A stretch of DNA of 64,000 nucleotides from Lactonifactor sp. BIOML-A5 (lineage in GTDB: Bacteria > Bacillota > Clostridia > Lachnospirales > Lachnospiraceae), in the NCBI RefSeq assembly GCF_009677585.1, contig NZ_WKYV01000006.1, positions 62,001 to 126,000 on the forward strand. Direction: 5' to 3'. Numbering within the stretch: the first letter of the stretch is position 1; the number at the start of each line of letters is the position of its first letter. A program made the position numbers and the translations under genes. The notes beneath the pieces were generated by a model. The model searched no databases. It saw only the letters and a program-made list of their open reading frames with translations, and was not told where the DNA came from. Shown piece after piece: positions 25,878-34,412 of the stretch.

Positions 25878-26870
25878 AAAGGTTTCAGAAATAAAACCTG
25901 CATAGGTGATTCCTCTCGCGTGTAAAAGTGAGTTTAACAGAACAATAGCTGGAATTTCAAATATGATTTTGCGGAGTACAGCGAAAAGCAGAGATTTCTT
26001 TCCCATGCCGATGCTCTGAAATACACTCACTGCAAGAAAGTCCACCAGCATAAAGGGCATCGAAAGGCTGAAGCCGCGAAGAAACAGTTTACCATAGGCA
26101 ACTACTTCCCTGCTTTTAATAAATAGGCTCATTAACGGCGAAGCCAGTATCCAATAGAAGATAGTAATGACCAGCATACATGGGACCATGATTTTTGCGA
26201 CAGAGCTGATTGCCTCCTGGAATCTGCGGATATTCTTACCTGCATAAGAATATCCAATCAATGGCATTACTCCCTGGGTTCCGCCCATAGCGATTTGAAT
26301 GGGAACCATGAAGATTTTTGGGAGATACCAATCGCTGCTACCGCAGAAGCACCATAAGCAGCAACAAAATTATTCATAACCGCCATACCTGTGACATTTA
26401 AAATGTTCTGAATAGAAGCAGGAACACCCACACCTAACACCCCCAAAACAATCTCTTTTCTCAGGGAAAGGTACTTGGGACTGAGACAGATATTCGTTTT
26501 GTCTTTCTTAACAGCCAGAAGAATAAAAAAATACACGCAGGCGGAGCAATTGGAAAGGAAAGTGGCAAGTCCCGCTCCGGCTGCGCCCATTCCAATCCCC
26601 AGGGCAGGATAAAGATAGGATCAAGAATAATATTCATTATGCAGCCGCTCATAGTTCCAATACTTGCATATCTGCTGCTGTGGCTCCCATAGTATCCGCT
26701 TTAGCCCCTAACAAAGGTATCTCCCCTACCAAGTGTGCGGCTCATCATACTAGAGGAACCAACGCCAAAAAGATTAATAACAGCATTGAAGCCGAGCATT
26801 GCGGGAGCGGCCAGCGCAACAGCCGCACTACGGGCATTTCCTCAAACAATCTTTTGTTCGCTGTGTCCAT
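25821..26870 (-). pseudogene. MATE-family efflux transporter, multiply frameshifted
   Basis: Reading the minus strand, pieces of one MATE transporter appear in different frames: an N terminus starting at ATG 26870 (ANKRLFEEMPV), then APAMLGFNAVINLFGVGSSS and SRTLGRGDTF, then MSGCIMNIILDPIFILPWG (to about 26590), then GVPASIQNILNVTGMAVMN (26590-26270), and a C-terminal segment of about 160 codons (26309-25821). At least three frame breaks and an internal stop separate them. Intact MATE proteins have about 450 residues and 12 helices. The start overlaps the MarR gene by 29 bases, a typical regulator-pump pair. Confidence 0.85.
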
Positions 26871-27315
26871 ATGTACTACTCTCCTGTTTAGGTGCTTTAC
26901 CGTGCAGATTACTTTCTATCCTGCTGGATAACTCTAAAATAAGCAATCGCTCCTCTTTTGAAAATCCCGCAAAAATAAATTCTAAATATTCCCTTTGCAT
27001 CGCCTGTCCGGCATGAACAATCTCTTTTGAGGATTCTGTCAGTTTTAAATGGATCTTTTTATGGTTTAAAGAATTCGTTTCACACGTAAGATACCCTTTT
27101 TGCGTTAACTCTTTTACGGCAAGGGAAACATGTGATTTTTGCATTTTTTTCAGTCTCACAATATCCGCAGAGGTATCGAAGCTTTTATTATTTGCAAGGA
27201 ACAGTAAAATGTCTAGTTCGGCAGAAGATATTTGAAAGCGGTTTATGACAGTTTTCTTTCGGTTGAAATATTCTTTTTTGAGTGATGCGATAAGCAGCCA
27301 ATAATCGTTTTCCAT
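26842..27315 (-). CDS. MarR-family transcriptional regulator
   Basis: This 157-residue winged-helix regulator has its DNA-binding region at about residues 25-100 (SSAELDILLFLANN, MQKSHVSLAVKELTQKGYL) and C-terminal dimerisation helices. It most likely repressed the downstream MATE efflux gene, now a pseudogene that overlaps its 3' end. A cluster of repeats around 27345-27365 upstream may contain its operator. The reading frame is intact. Confidence 0.85.
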   Translation of the reverse strand: MENDYWLLIASLKKEYFNRKKTVINRFQISSAELDILLFLANNKSFDTSADIVRLKKMQKSHVSLAVKELTQKGYLTCETNSLNHKKIHLKLTESSKEIVHAGQAMQREYLEFIFAGFSKEERLLILELSSRIESNLHGKAPKQESSTYGHSEQKIV

Positions 27316-27522
27316 TACGCCCTCCTGTGTTGAAATGCCAATACTAAAAGTATAGTTCTATTTTGAACTCATGTCAACAACTGGAAAGTGAGAATTTTTA
27401 AGGTTTCCGTTGTAGAAGTCTGCCCGAGCAGGAGTTGGAAAAAGGATTTAACTGGATACTCTACGGAGCGTTTGTTGCATTTATCTCAAAACAAAGATAT
27501 GATTAAGGAGGAGGTGAAGAAA

Positions 27523-28113
27523 ATGAATTGCAGCAAAGTTGGTAAGCTGATACTTACCCTGCGTCAGGAAAAGGGTATGACACAAAAAGCTCTTGCAGAT
27601 GAAATGAATATTAGCGACAGGACCATATCCAAGCGGGAACGCGGTATCGGCTGTCCCGATGTATCGTTACTTCGTGAGCTGTCTGCCATTTTAGAAGTTA
27701 ACATTGAAAAAATATTAGTAGGCGATTTAGAACCAAACGATAAGGACAGAGGGAATATGAAAAAAATAAAGATTTATGTTTGCCCGGATTGCGGAAATGT
27801 TTTACTCAGCACGGGAGAAAATGAGATATCATGCTGTGGCAGAAAACTAGCCGCTTTGATTCCGCAGCCAGAAGATTCACAACATGAATTCTGTATAGAA
27901 GAAATTGAGGATGATTTTTATATCACGTTGCAGCATGAAATGAGCAAGCAGCATTACATTACTTTTGTGGCATATGTTGCTTGTGACAGGGTACTTTTGA
28001 TCAAACTTTACCCGGAACAAGCCGCGGAAGTACGGTTTCCTAAAATGTACGGCGGTGATTTTTATGTTTGCTGCAATAAACATGGCCTGCGGCACAGGCG
28101 TTTCACCACATAA
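27523..28113 (+). CDS. XRE-family regulator with C-terminal desulfoferrodoxin-like domain
   Basis: This 196-residue protein has an N-terminal helix-turn-helix (about residues 5-60: LRQEKGMTQKALADEMNISD). A C-terminal domain starts with a CPDCGN...CCG knuckle, followed by beta strands (ITLQHEMSKQHYITFVAYV) resembling the desulfoferrodoxin/superoxide reductase fold. Similar two-domain regulators occur in clostridia and are assumed to sense metal or redox state (inference). The frame opens earlier at 27388, but AAGGAGGAGGTG sits 7 bases before ATG 27523. A terminator follows at 28129. Confidence 0.8.
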   Translation: MNCSKVGKLILTLRQEKGMTQKALADEMNISDRTISKRERGIGCPDVSLLRELSAILEVNIEKILVGDLEPNDKDRGNMKKIKIYVCPDCGNVLLSTGENEISCCGRKLAALIPQPEDSQHEFCIEEIEDDFYITLQHEMSKQHYITFVAYVACDRVLLIKLYPEQAAEVRFPKMYGGDFYVCCNKHGLRHRRFTT

Positions 28114-28128
28114 TATTGATTCCTGGAT

Positions 28129-28162
28129 AAATACATCTGATATTAAAACAGATGTATTTTTT
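28129..28162 (+). terminator. Rho-independent terminator of the XRE regulator gene
   Basis: An 11-bp stem (28129-28139 with 28149-28159) with a 9-base loop is followed by a T-tract (28157-28162). Confidence 0.85.
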
Positions 28163-28283
28163 CTGTGTGCGCTGTTCACGGCCAGGCAAGGGTTGTGTGG
28201 TAGGTTCTGTGGATGGATTATATGCCCAAAGTGCGAGAATGGAATTGTGTAAACAAAAGTGGCAGCCAACATTCTTTAGCACT

Positions 28284-29192
28284 TTAAAAGACTTTTATGT
28301 TGTTAGAAGATAAGGTTTCCTGCAGTTTTCCAATGAATTTTTCGGCAGGTTTTGAGAAAATCTGGTATTTTTTCCAAATGATATTAATTTCATCTTCCAG
28401 CCCAGGAGTTAGTGGACGGAAACAAAGGCTGCTGTTTCCGGAGGTATTGATAATTTTATCAAAACCAATAGCATATCCCAACCCTTCTTCTACCAGTAAG
28501 GATGCATTAAAAATAAGGTTATAAGTGGCTGCAATGTTCAAATCGGTCTCTTGAAGCTTCAGCCACTGCATGATCTTCCCGCCTTTGTATTCCTGCTGGG
28601 AGAGGATTAATGGTTTATCCCATAAGTCCTCCGGCGATATTTTATTTTTGGATGCGAGGGGAGAATCCTTCCGCATTAAGACTCCCCAGACATCTTTAGA
28701 AGGTAATCTGAGTGTATTGTATTTTTTCAAATCAACCGTCCCAAATATAATCCCAAAGTCAAGCAGTCCTTTATCCAGACGTTCCATTACAAAGGTGGAG
28801 TTGCCGCTGGAGATATGGCAGCGAATACCGGGATATGCATTCTGCAGAATTTTAGCTGTTCTCGCTAAAATTCGTACCGCATCAGTCTCACCTGTACCGA
28901 TATAAATATCTCCCATAACAATATCGTCGGAGAGGGTAACCTCTTTTTCTGTTTTCTTCACCAAATCAAGAATCTCTTCGGCACGTTTTCGCAAAATCAT
29001 ACCTTCCTCGGTAAGTGTTACTTTACGTGATCCCTTTGTGCCGCGTATCAGTAACTGCTTACCCAGCTCTTCTTCTAAGTTCTTGATCTGAGTAGAAAGT
29101 GTGGGCTGGGAAAGATGGAGTGACTGTGCTGCGCGGACAATGCTCTGCTCCCTTGCAATCGCAAGAAAATATTGGAGAACTCGTAATTCCAT
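28284..29192 (-). CDS. LysR-family transcriptional regulator
   Basis: This 302-residue regulator has an N-terminal winged HTH (MELRVLQYFLAIAREQSIVRAAQSLHLSQPTLSTQI) and a two-lobe effector domain (about residues 90-295). The frame extends upstream, but ATG 29192 is preceded by AGGAGG. It is divergent from a small gene/flavodoxin remnant/SDR cluster; LysR proteins usually control the divergent unit. The divergent promoter shares a 17-base motif with the promoter region at 33148, suggesting the region 4 operon is a second target (inference). Confidence 0.92.
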   Translation of the reverse strand: MELRVLQYFLAIAREQSIVRAAQSLHLSQPTLSTQIKNLEEELGKQLLIRGTKGSRKVTLTEEGMILRKRAEEILDLVKKTEKEVTLSDDIVMGDIYIGTGETDAVRILARTAKILQNAYPGIRCHISSGNSTFVMERLDKGLLDFGIIFGTVDLKKYNTLRLPSKDVWGVLMRKDSPLASKNKISPEDLWDKPLILSQQEYKGGKIMQWLKLQETDLNIAATYNLIFNASLLVEEGLGYAIGFDKIINTSGNSSLCFRPLTPGLEDEINIIWKKYQIFSKPAEKFIGKLQETLSSNNIKVF

Positions 29193-29286
29193 ATGGTGAC
29201 CTCCTAAATAGAAACTTATTTTTATAAGTAGTTTAGGTAAGTTTAACATAAAAATGAATAGGTTTCAACTATATATAGCAATTATA

Positions 29287-29324
29287 TATAAGTATTTGCT
29301 ATTATATGACGGCGGAATTATACT
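29287..29324 (+). promoter_or_regulatory. Promoter and putative LysR operator upstream of the 29366 gene
   Basis: TTGCTA (29296-29301) and TATACT (29319-29324) have 17-base spacing. The motif TATAAGTATTTGCTATT (29287-29303) covers the -35. It contains the dyad ATA-N9-TAT, compatible with a LysR half-site, and recurs with one change at 33148-33164. Confidence 0.6.
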
Positions 29325-29365
29325 ATACATAGAGCAGAAATGGTATAGGAGGTGCCGCGCAATCA

Positions 29366-29617
29366 ATGACGAATAAAGAACCTAAAGAAGAGATCGTCCA
29401 AAATCTGAAGGACGCTGGGTGTGGAATAGAGACCATTCAAGATTTTCTATTATACTTAAATGAAAATCAAAAAGAAAAACAACTGGAACTGTTGGAAAAA
29501 CATAGGAGACAGCTTCTGAGCAACGTGCATAGAGAAGAGAAGAAGATTTACTGTCTGGATTATTTGGTATACCAAATTAAAAATGAGGAGAAGAAAAGAT
29601 GGGAAAAAATATTTTAA
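29366..29617 (+). CDS. Small conserved hypothetical protein
   Basis: This 83-residue acidic/basic helical protein is not assigned a function. The pattern LKDAGCGIETIQDFLLYL...LLEKHRRQLL...KIYCLDYLVYQI resembles a short family often encoded beside flavodoxin-like or oxidoreductase genes in clostridia (recollection, not checked). It is predicted all-helical with two Cys. It overlaps the start of the flavodoxin remnant by 19 bases and is the first gene after the LysR-divergent promoter. Confidence 0.65.
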   Translation: MTNKEPKEEIVQNLKDAGCGIETIQDFLLYLNENQKEKQLELLEKHRRQLLSNVHREEKKIYCLDYLVYQIKNEEKKRWEKIF

Positions 29618-29697
29618 TCATATCAACCAGTCTGGGAAAAGGGAGCAATTCAGAGGAAAAGTTAAACGAACTAAGGGAATTTGGGCTGAGCCTATAA
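29599..29697 (+). pseudogene. Flavodoxin/NADPH-dependent FMN reductase remnant
   Basis: A 32-codon frame starts MGKNILIISTSLGKGSNSE, the classic N-terminal strand and FMN phosphate loop of the flavodoxin-like reductase family. It then runs straight into EKLNELREFGLSL and a stop, which resembles the C-terminal helix of the same family. About 130-150 central residues are missing, consistent with an in-frame internal deletion. It lies between the small gene and the SDR gene. Confidence 0.65.
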
Positions 29698-29720
29698 AAG
29701 AGAAAAGGAGATTGTAAATC

Positions 29721-30491
29721 ATGGATGCAAAAATGTTAGAAGGAAAAGTTGCGGTTATTACAGGTGCAAGCTATGGAATGGGACAGACTATGGCGGAACT
29801 TTTTGCAGAGGAAGGTGCCAGTGTTATTCTGACCGCCAGGGGTAAGGAGAAACTGAATCAGGTAGTAGAGGGAATTTGCAAAAAAGGTGGAAAGGCTATC
29901 GGAATTGTTGCGGATACCTGTTCTACAGCAGATACGAAAAAGGTTATAGAGAAAACAATTGAGACTTTTGGAGATTTAGACATCCTGATCAATAATGCTG
30001 GGATTGGAGAGCAGAAGATGATTGACGAGACAGAGGATGAATGGATGATGCAGGTAATGAACACCAACCTGGGGGGACCTATGAGGTATATCAGAGAAGC
30101 ACTGAAAATATTTATACCTAAAAATGAAGGGGTCATTATCAATATTTCTTCTGTAAATGGAAACCGTCCCTTCTGCGGTGCAACTTATACTTCCACAAAA
30201 GGTGCATTGAATACGTTGACAAAAAATGTGGCTATGAGGCTGATTGACACGAATATCAGGTGTAACGCCGTAGCACCCGGGGCAACCATCACACCGGCGC
30301 ACCTTGCCAACAAGGCGGGAGAGCAGCCGGGAGGAAATGAAATGCTGAAATACAGCAGCCATTATGTTTATTTTCCTGGGCCGGAATGTGAAGCAATGGA
30401 TCAGGCATATGCCTGCCTGTATCTTGCCAGCAAGATGGGCAGAGCTGTCCGTGGGCAGGTGCTGCAGGTCTGCAATGGTGCGTTTCTGTAA
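29721..30491 (+). CDS. Short-chain dehydrogenase/reductase (SDR)
   Basis: This classical SDR has 256 residues. The nucleotide-binding motif TGASYGMG (about 14-21), NNAG, the catalytic Ser (INISSVNG) and YTSTK with catalytic Tyr and Lys are all present. Substrate is unknown. It follows a truncated flavin reductase and belongs to the unit divergent from the LysR regulator. The ribosome binding site AAAGGAG lies before the ATG. Confidence 0.9.
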   Translation: MDAKMLEGKVAVITGASYGMGQTMAELFAEEGASVILTARGKEKLNQVVEGICKKGGKAIGIVADTCSTADTKKVIEKTIETFGDLDILINNAGIGEQKMIDETEDEWMMQVMNTNLGGPMRYIREALKIFIPKNEGVIINISSVNGNRPFCGATYTSTKGALNTLTKNVAMRLIDTNIRCNAVAPGATITPAHLANKAGEQPGGNEMLKYSSHYVYFPGPECEAMDQAYACLYLASKMGRAVRGQVLQVCNGAFL

Positions 30492-30635
30492 AATGATAAT
30501 CTCTGCACAAGAATGGTAAAACAAGATGCTGTATAAAGAATATAAGGATAGTATCCGCATTTCCAGATTGGGTATACACTGCTTGAGACAGGATACCGGG
30601 TTCCGTAAAGATACAGGATAAAGGAGAGCATTGTA

Positions 30636-32153
30636 TTGACAATTAAGAAAAAAATCAGGCTGTCCAATATTATGATGGTTCTGATACCGATTATATTTAC
30701 AGCAGTCGTAATCAACGTCTGCCTGCACACTTCACTTGGCAGCTTTTGGTATACCTTGGAAGCCATGTACAGTGATGAGAACAGCATACAGTTCGCCCAG
30801 AGCATGATCTATACATACCAGCAGGAGCTGTGGGAGAACAACTGGGGCCAGGGGGAACATCCGGATGCATCAGAAGAAATTAAGAGAAGTGATGAAATGT
30901 ACCATCTGGAAAATAAGCTGTCCGGAATGGGATATCAGTTTATGATCACAAAAAATGAGAAACTGATTTATACGAACCTGTCGGAAGAAGATATGCAGGC
31001 CGCACGGTCGGTAGCAGGAGATGCCATTGATACGGCAAAGACATTGACTGCCAGCAGGCATGAAGTCTCTGTCATAAAGAATACATTTTACCACGGGGAA
31101 AAGACGTTCTGCATTACAGCAGTTCACCGCCAGCAGACGGATCAGGGGGTGGTGAATTACCTGAAGAATTATATTCTCAAATATTTGTATGGGATTATCC
31201 TCTTCTTTATTGTATTGACACTGCTTGTGAATGGGATCACATCCTGGTGGATATCCGGAAGTATCTTAAAGCCTCTGAGGTTGCTCAGCACAGGTACAAA
31301 AGAGATTAGGGAGGGGAATCTGGATACCCGAATGGAATACCAGAAAAAAGATGAATTTGGGCAGGTATGCAGAGATTTTGAAGAGATGCGCAACTTTCTG
31401 AAAGAGTCTGTAGAACAGCGTCTGAGAGATGAAAAGAAAAGGCGGGCTCTTATCACCGGGATTTCTCATGATCTGCGGACACCCCTGACCTCAATAAGCG
31501 GCTATCTGGATGGTTTAATGGACGGGATTGCTGACACACCGGATAAAAGGATGCGGTATCTTAAGGCAATTAAGACCAGAACCGGAAATCTGGTGAGCCT
31601 GGTAGACAGTCTTTCCGAGTACAGCAGGCTGGATAATGGATTCCGGTACCACATGGAGGCGGCAGATTTCAGGGAGTTTGTAGAGCAATATCTGGAGACC
31701 TTAAAACCTGACACAGAACAAAATCAGATAGAGATTGTATTTTCATATGGAAAAGAAACTTATCCGGTGCGGATTGACCGGGAAGAATTCAAGCGGGTAT
31801 TTGACAATCTTTTTACAAATACAGTGAAATACCGTACTTTAGAAAAATCACGTGTTCAGATATCCCTGGAACGCACTTTGACAGGGACGGATATTGAACT
31901 GGTATATCAGGACGACGGCCCCGGAGTGCCACAGGAGAGCCTGGAACAAATATTTGACAGTTTTTACCGGGTGGATGATGCAAGAACCCAGTCAGAAAAA
32001 GGAAGCGGTATTGGGCTTGCGGTGGTCAGGGAAATTATCCTCGGACACAGCGGCAGCGTGCAGGCAGATAACAGGGAAGGACTGGCGGTTATCATCCATC
32101 TGCCTATAACAGGAGAGGATACCAATGGAAAAAATACTGATTGTGGAAGATGA
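30636..32153 (+). CDS. Sensor histidine kinase
   Basis: This 505-residue membrane kinase has TM1 (about 10-30), an extracytoplasmic sensor domain of about 155 residues, TM2 (about 186-206), HAMP (207-260), a HisKA phosphoacceptor His278 in GISHDLRTPL, and a HATPase domain with N, G1 (DDGPGVP) and G2 (GSGIGLAV) boxes. The start is TTG 30636 with AAGGAGAG 7 bases upstream. It overlaps the response regulator by 29 bases. The signal is unknown; the ABC exporter downstream in region 4 suggests envelope stress or a peptide (inference). Confidence 0.93.
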   Translation: MTIKKKIRLSNIMMVLIPIIFTAVVINVCLHTSLGSFWYTLEAMYSDENSIQFAQSMIYTYQQELWENNWGQGEHPDASEEIKRSDEMYHLENKLSGMGYQFMITKNEKLIYTNLSEEDMQAARSVAGDAIDTAKTLTASRHEVSVIKNTFYHGEKTFCITAVHRQQTDQGVVNYLKNYILKYLYGIILFFIVLTLLVNGITSWWISGSILKPLRLLSTGTKEIREGNLDTRMEYQKKDEFGQVCRDFEEMRNFLKESVEQRLRDEKKRRALITGISHDLRTPLTSISGYLDGLMDGIADTPDKRMRYLKAIKTRTGNLVSLVDSLSEYSRLDNGFRYHMEAADFREFVEQYLETLKPDTEQNQIEIVFSYGKETYPVRIDREEFKRVFDNLFTNTVKYRTLEKSRVQISLERTLTGTDIELVYQDDGPGVPQESLEQIFDSFYRVDDARTQSEKGSGIGLAVVREIILGHSGSVQADNREGLAVIIHLPITGEDTNGKNTDCGR

Positions 32154-32823
32154 CGAATTGATTGCGGAATTGGAGAGGGATTATCTGGAAGCCAATGGAT
32201 TCGAGACAGATATTGCTTCCGATGGGAGAGCAGGAGAGCGAATGGCAAAAGCAGGCGGATATAATGCTGTTTTACTGGATGTGATGCTTCCGGGAAAAAC
32301 CGGTTTCGATGTGTGCCGGGAATTGCGGAAGACCCTGCATCTTCCGATTATCATGGTGACGGCAAAAAAAGAAGACATTGACAAAATCCGGGGATTGGGG
32401 CTGGGAGCAGACGATTATCTGGTGAAGCCCTTCAGCCCGGCAGAATTGGTAGCTAGAGTCAAATCCCATATCCACATCCACAGCCTGCTTCTTTCCTCCC
32501 AGGAAGAAAGGGAAGAGGAGACAGCTATCGCCTATCAGAACCTCACGATTCTCCCAAAATCCAGAATGGTGTATCTGGATGACAAAGAGGTTGTGCTGGT
32601 GAATAAGGAATTTGAACTTTTGCTTTTCATGGCCGAGAATCCGAATATTGTATTCTCTAAAGATACTTTGTTTGACCGGGTATGGGGAATGGATTCCCTG
32701 GGCGATGTGGCTACAGTGACAGTACATATCAACCGTCTGCGGGATAAGCTGGGAAAGAATGTGAAAGAAACGCAGTTTATTGAGACAGTCTGGGGAGCCG
32801 GGTATCGGTTCAGGATTAATTGA
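32125..32823 (+). CDS. OmpR/PhoB-family response regulator
   Basis: This 232-residue protein has a receiver domain with acidic pocket EDD (8-10), phosphoacceptor Asp52 and Lys101 (KPFSP), and a C-terminal winged helix DNA-binding domain (TVHINRLRDKLGKN...VWGAGYRF). It is the cognate partner of the overlapping histidine kinase gene. A terminator hairpin follows at 32908. Confidence 0.95.
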   Translation: MEKILIVEDDELIAELERDYLEANGFETDIASDGRAGERMAKAGGYNAVLLDVMLPGKTGFDVCRELRKTLHLPIIMVTAKKEDIDKIRGLGLGADDYLVKPFSPAELVARVKSHIHIHSLLLSSQEEREEETAIAYQNLTILPKSRMVYLDDKEVVLVNKEFELLLFMAENPNIVFSKDTLFDRVWGMDSLGDVATVTVHINRLRDKLGKNVKETQFIETVWGAGYRFRIN

Positions 32824-32907
32824 CATTGGAGATTGAGAAATGATAGATATAGTAGAATTCTTAGAATATATGAAATGTCTGGATATCGCATTCATGGTGT
32901 AAATTAA

Positions 32908-32949
32908 GAAACGGTGCCGCTCGATTCTTGTTTCGAGCAGCACCGTTTC
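32908..32949. terminator. Hairpin terminator after the two-component system
   Basis: GAAACGGTGC (32908-32917) pairs with GCACCGTTTC (32940-32949), and GCTCGA with TCGAGC inside, giving 16 pairs with one internal mismatch. ATTTTAT follows. It also lies just beyond the end of the minus-strand remnant. Confidence 0.75.
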
Positions 32950-32952
32950 ATT

Positions 32953-33142
32953 TTATACATAAATCTGTTCTGCTTTTTCAATTTCATCGGCAACAGCCTG
33001 CGTGTGCATGGAGATACTAATACGCTTCAGCATAGGGTATTGTTTTAGATAATCAACGCACTAACCGCCCTTTCTCTCCCGGTTTTTTTAGAAGCGTATA
33101 CATGAACGGCAAAAGTAAATTGATAAAACCTATTAAAAGGTA
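32953..33142 (-). pseudogene. Two C-terminal gene remnants
   Basis: Reading the minus strand, 33142-33053 encodes a hydrophobic tail (YLLIGFINLLLPFMYTLLKK, then a basic end and stop) like the last helix of a membrane transporter. In another frame, 33060-32953 encodes 35 residues starting CVDYLKQYPMLKRIS and ending in a regular stop, like the end of a soluble protein. Neither has a start codon context. I cannot name the parent families. Confidence 0.4.
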
Positions 33143-33147
33143 TTATT

Positions 33148-33185
33148 TATAAGTATTTGTTATTCATAATTGCAGATGCTATGAT
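33148..33185 (+). promoter_or_regulatory. Promoter and putative LysR operator upstream of the region 4 operon
   Basis: TATAAGTATTTGTTATT (33148-33164) differs at one position from the motif at 29287. TTGTTA (33157-33162) and TATGAT (33180-33185) are 17 bases apart, exactly the geometry of the other copy. Confidence 0.6.
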
Positions 33186-33296
33186 AAAAACAGTTAAAGG
33201 ATAGGAAAGAATTCGTTTAGAAATTGTTTATCTTTTTGTTAGCGGCATGTTATTCCCGGGGCTTACACTACCCACAGATGAAAGGAGCACAAAAGA

Positions 33297-34391
33297 ATGA
33301 AGAGAAAACTATACATGGTATGCATGATGTCCCTGGTATTTAGTACTTTAACCGGATGTGCACATAATACAAATACATCTGAAAATACGGTACAGACAAA
33401 AACGGCAGAAGGAGAAAACATGGCAAAGAATACCATCACACCAGGTGCTGATATAACAGAACTGGAGGATGGATTATCTGTCGTCCGCTATGAAGGAAAC
33501 TACGGGTTTGATGAATTTCTGGAGCAGGGCGGTGCATCCTCCGACATGGGTGTGGTGGAATATGTCAGCGGCCGGCTGATGGACAATATTCCGGAACTCC
33601 TTTTTGGCGGCAATCCCTTCGGATACAGTACCCTGTCTGTGACAAATTCAGAAGGCGGGAACCTGTTTGGCAGAAACTTTGACTGGAATACTTGTAACGG
33701 ACTGATTATCAGTGCCCGGCCGGACAACGGATATGCCTCTGTTTCCACAGTCAACATGGATTTTATACAGGCAGGAGGCTTGGATATCTCAAGACTTCCG
33801 GACACAGCACAGGCGGTCATCGGGATGTATGCGCCGCTGGACGGCATGAATGAGGAGGGATTTGCGGTATCCGTCAACATGATTGAGGACTCTGATACCA
33901 TAGAGCAGGATACGGAAAAACCTGACATTACCACCACAACAGCCATCCGTCTTCTTCTTGAACAAGCGGCAGATGTGGAGGAAGCATTGGATTTACTGGA
34001 ACAATACGACTTTCATGCTTCCATGGGAATGATGGTTCATCTGGCGCTTTCCGATGCGGAGGGAACCAGCGTTGTCGTGGAATATGTAGACAATGAGATG
34101 ATTGTAACAGAAACGCCTGTTGTCACCAATTTTTATCTGGCAGAGGGGAGGAAAAACGGGATTGGAACAGCCCAGTCCCATGAAAGATACGATATTCTGA
34201 ATGAAACGGTGGCAGAAGAGGATGCCATGACTGAGGCAGACGTAAGGGATGCACTGGACAGTGTGAGTAAGGATAATTTCGGTGAATTTGAATCTACGGA
34301 ATGGAGCATTGTCATGAATCAGGAGACGAAGGAACTGACGTATTACCATAGAGAAAATTACGAACAGGGATATACCATTTCCGTAGAGTAA
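33297..34391 (+). CDS. Choloylglycine hydrolase-like (linear amide C-N hydrolase) lipoprotein lacking the Cys nucleophile
   Basis: This 364-residue lipoprotein has signal peptide and lipobox LTGC (Cys21). The rest resembles the choloylglycine hydrolase/linear amide C-N hydrolase family of Ntn hydrolases: GNLFGRNFDWN (about 121-131), then LDGMNEEGFAVSVNM and the TTTTAIRLLLEQAADVEEAL segment. In active relatives a Cys nucleophile precedes the GRNFD motif (pattern G.CS.). Here the equivalent segment reads NPFGYSTLSV with Tyr110, so classical catalysis looks lost. It is the first gene of a probable nine-gene unit and could now be a binding protein or use another residue. Confidence 0.75.
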   Translation: MKRKLYMVCMMSLVFSTLTGCAHNTNTSENTVQTKTAEGENMAKNTITPGADITELEDGLSVVRYEGNYGFDEFLEQGGASSDMGVVEYVSGRLMDNIPELLFGGNPFGYSTLSVTNSEGGNLFGRNFDWNTCNGLIISARPDNGYASVSTVNMDFIQAGGLDISRLPDTAQAVIGMYAPLDGMNEEGFAVSVNMIEDSDTIEQDTEKPDITTTTAIRLLLEQAADVEEALDLLEQYDFHASMGMMVHLALSDAEGTSVVVEYVDNEMIVTETPVVTNFYLAEGRKNGIGTAQSHERYDILNETVAEEDAMTEADVRDALDSVSKDNFGEFESTEWSIVMNQETKELTYYHRENYEQGYTISVE

Positions 34392-34412
34392 AGGAGGCGC
34401 AGGGAGAAAACG

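Larger units (their letters stand above)
32824..33296. other. 473-base intergenic region with terminator, gene remnants and a promoter
   Basis: From left to right it holds a hairpin terminator (32908-32949), two short minus-strand coding remnants (32953-33060 and 33053-33142), and a promoter with the shared regulatory motif (33148-33185). The last 110 bases are AT-rich leader before the lipoprotein gene, in which I see nothing more. A 20-codon frame near 32841 follows the response regulator but has no recognisable homology. Confidence 0.55.

Noticed and set aside
26267..26652. Separate small membrane protein genes in the MATE region
   Set aside because: They are pieces of one frameshifted MATE gene read in order on one strand.
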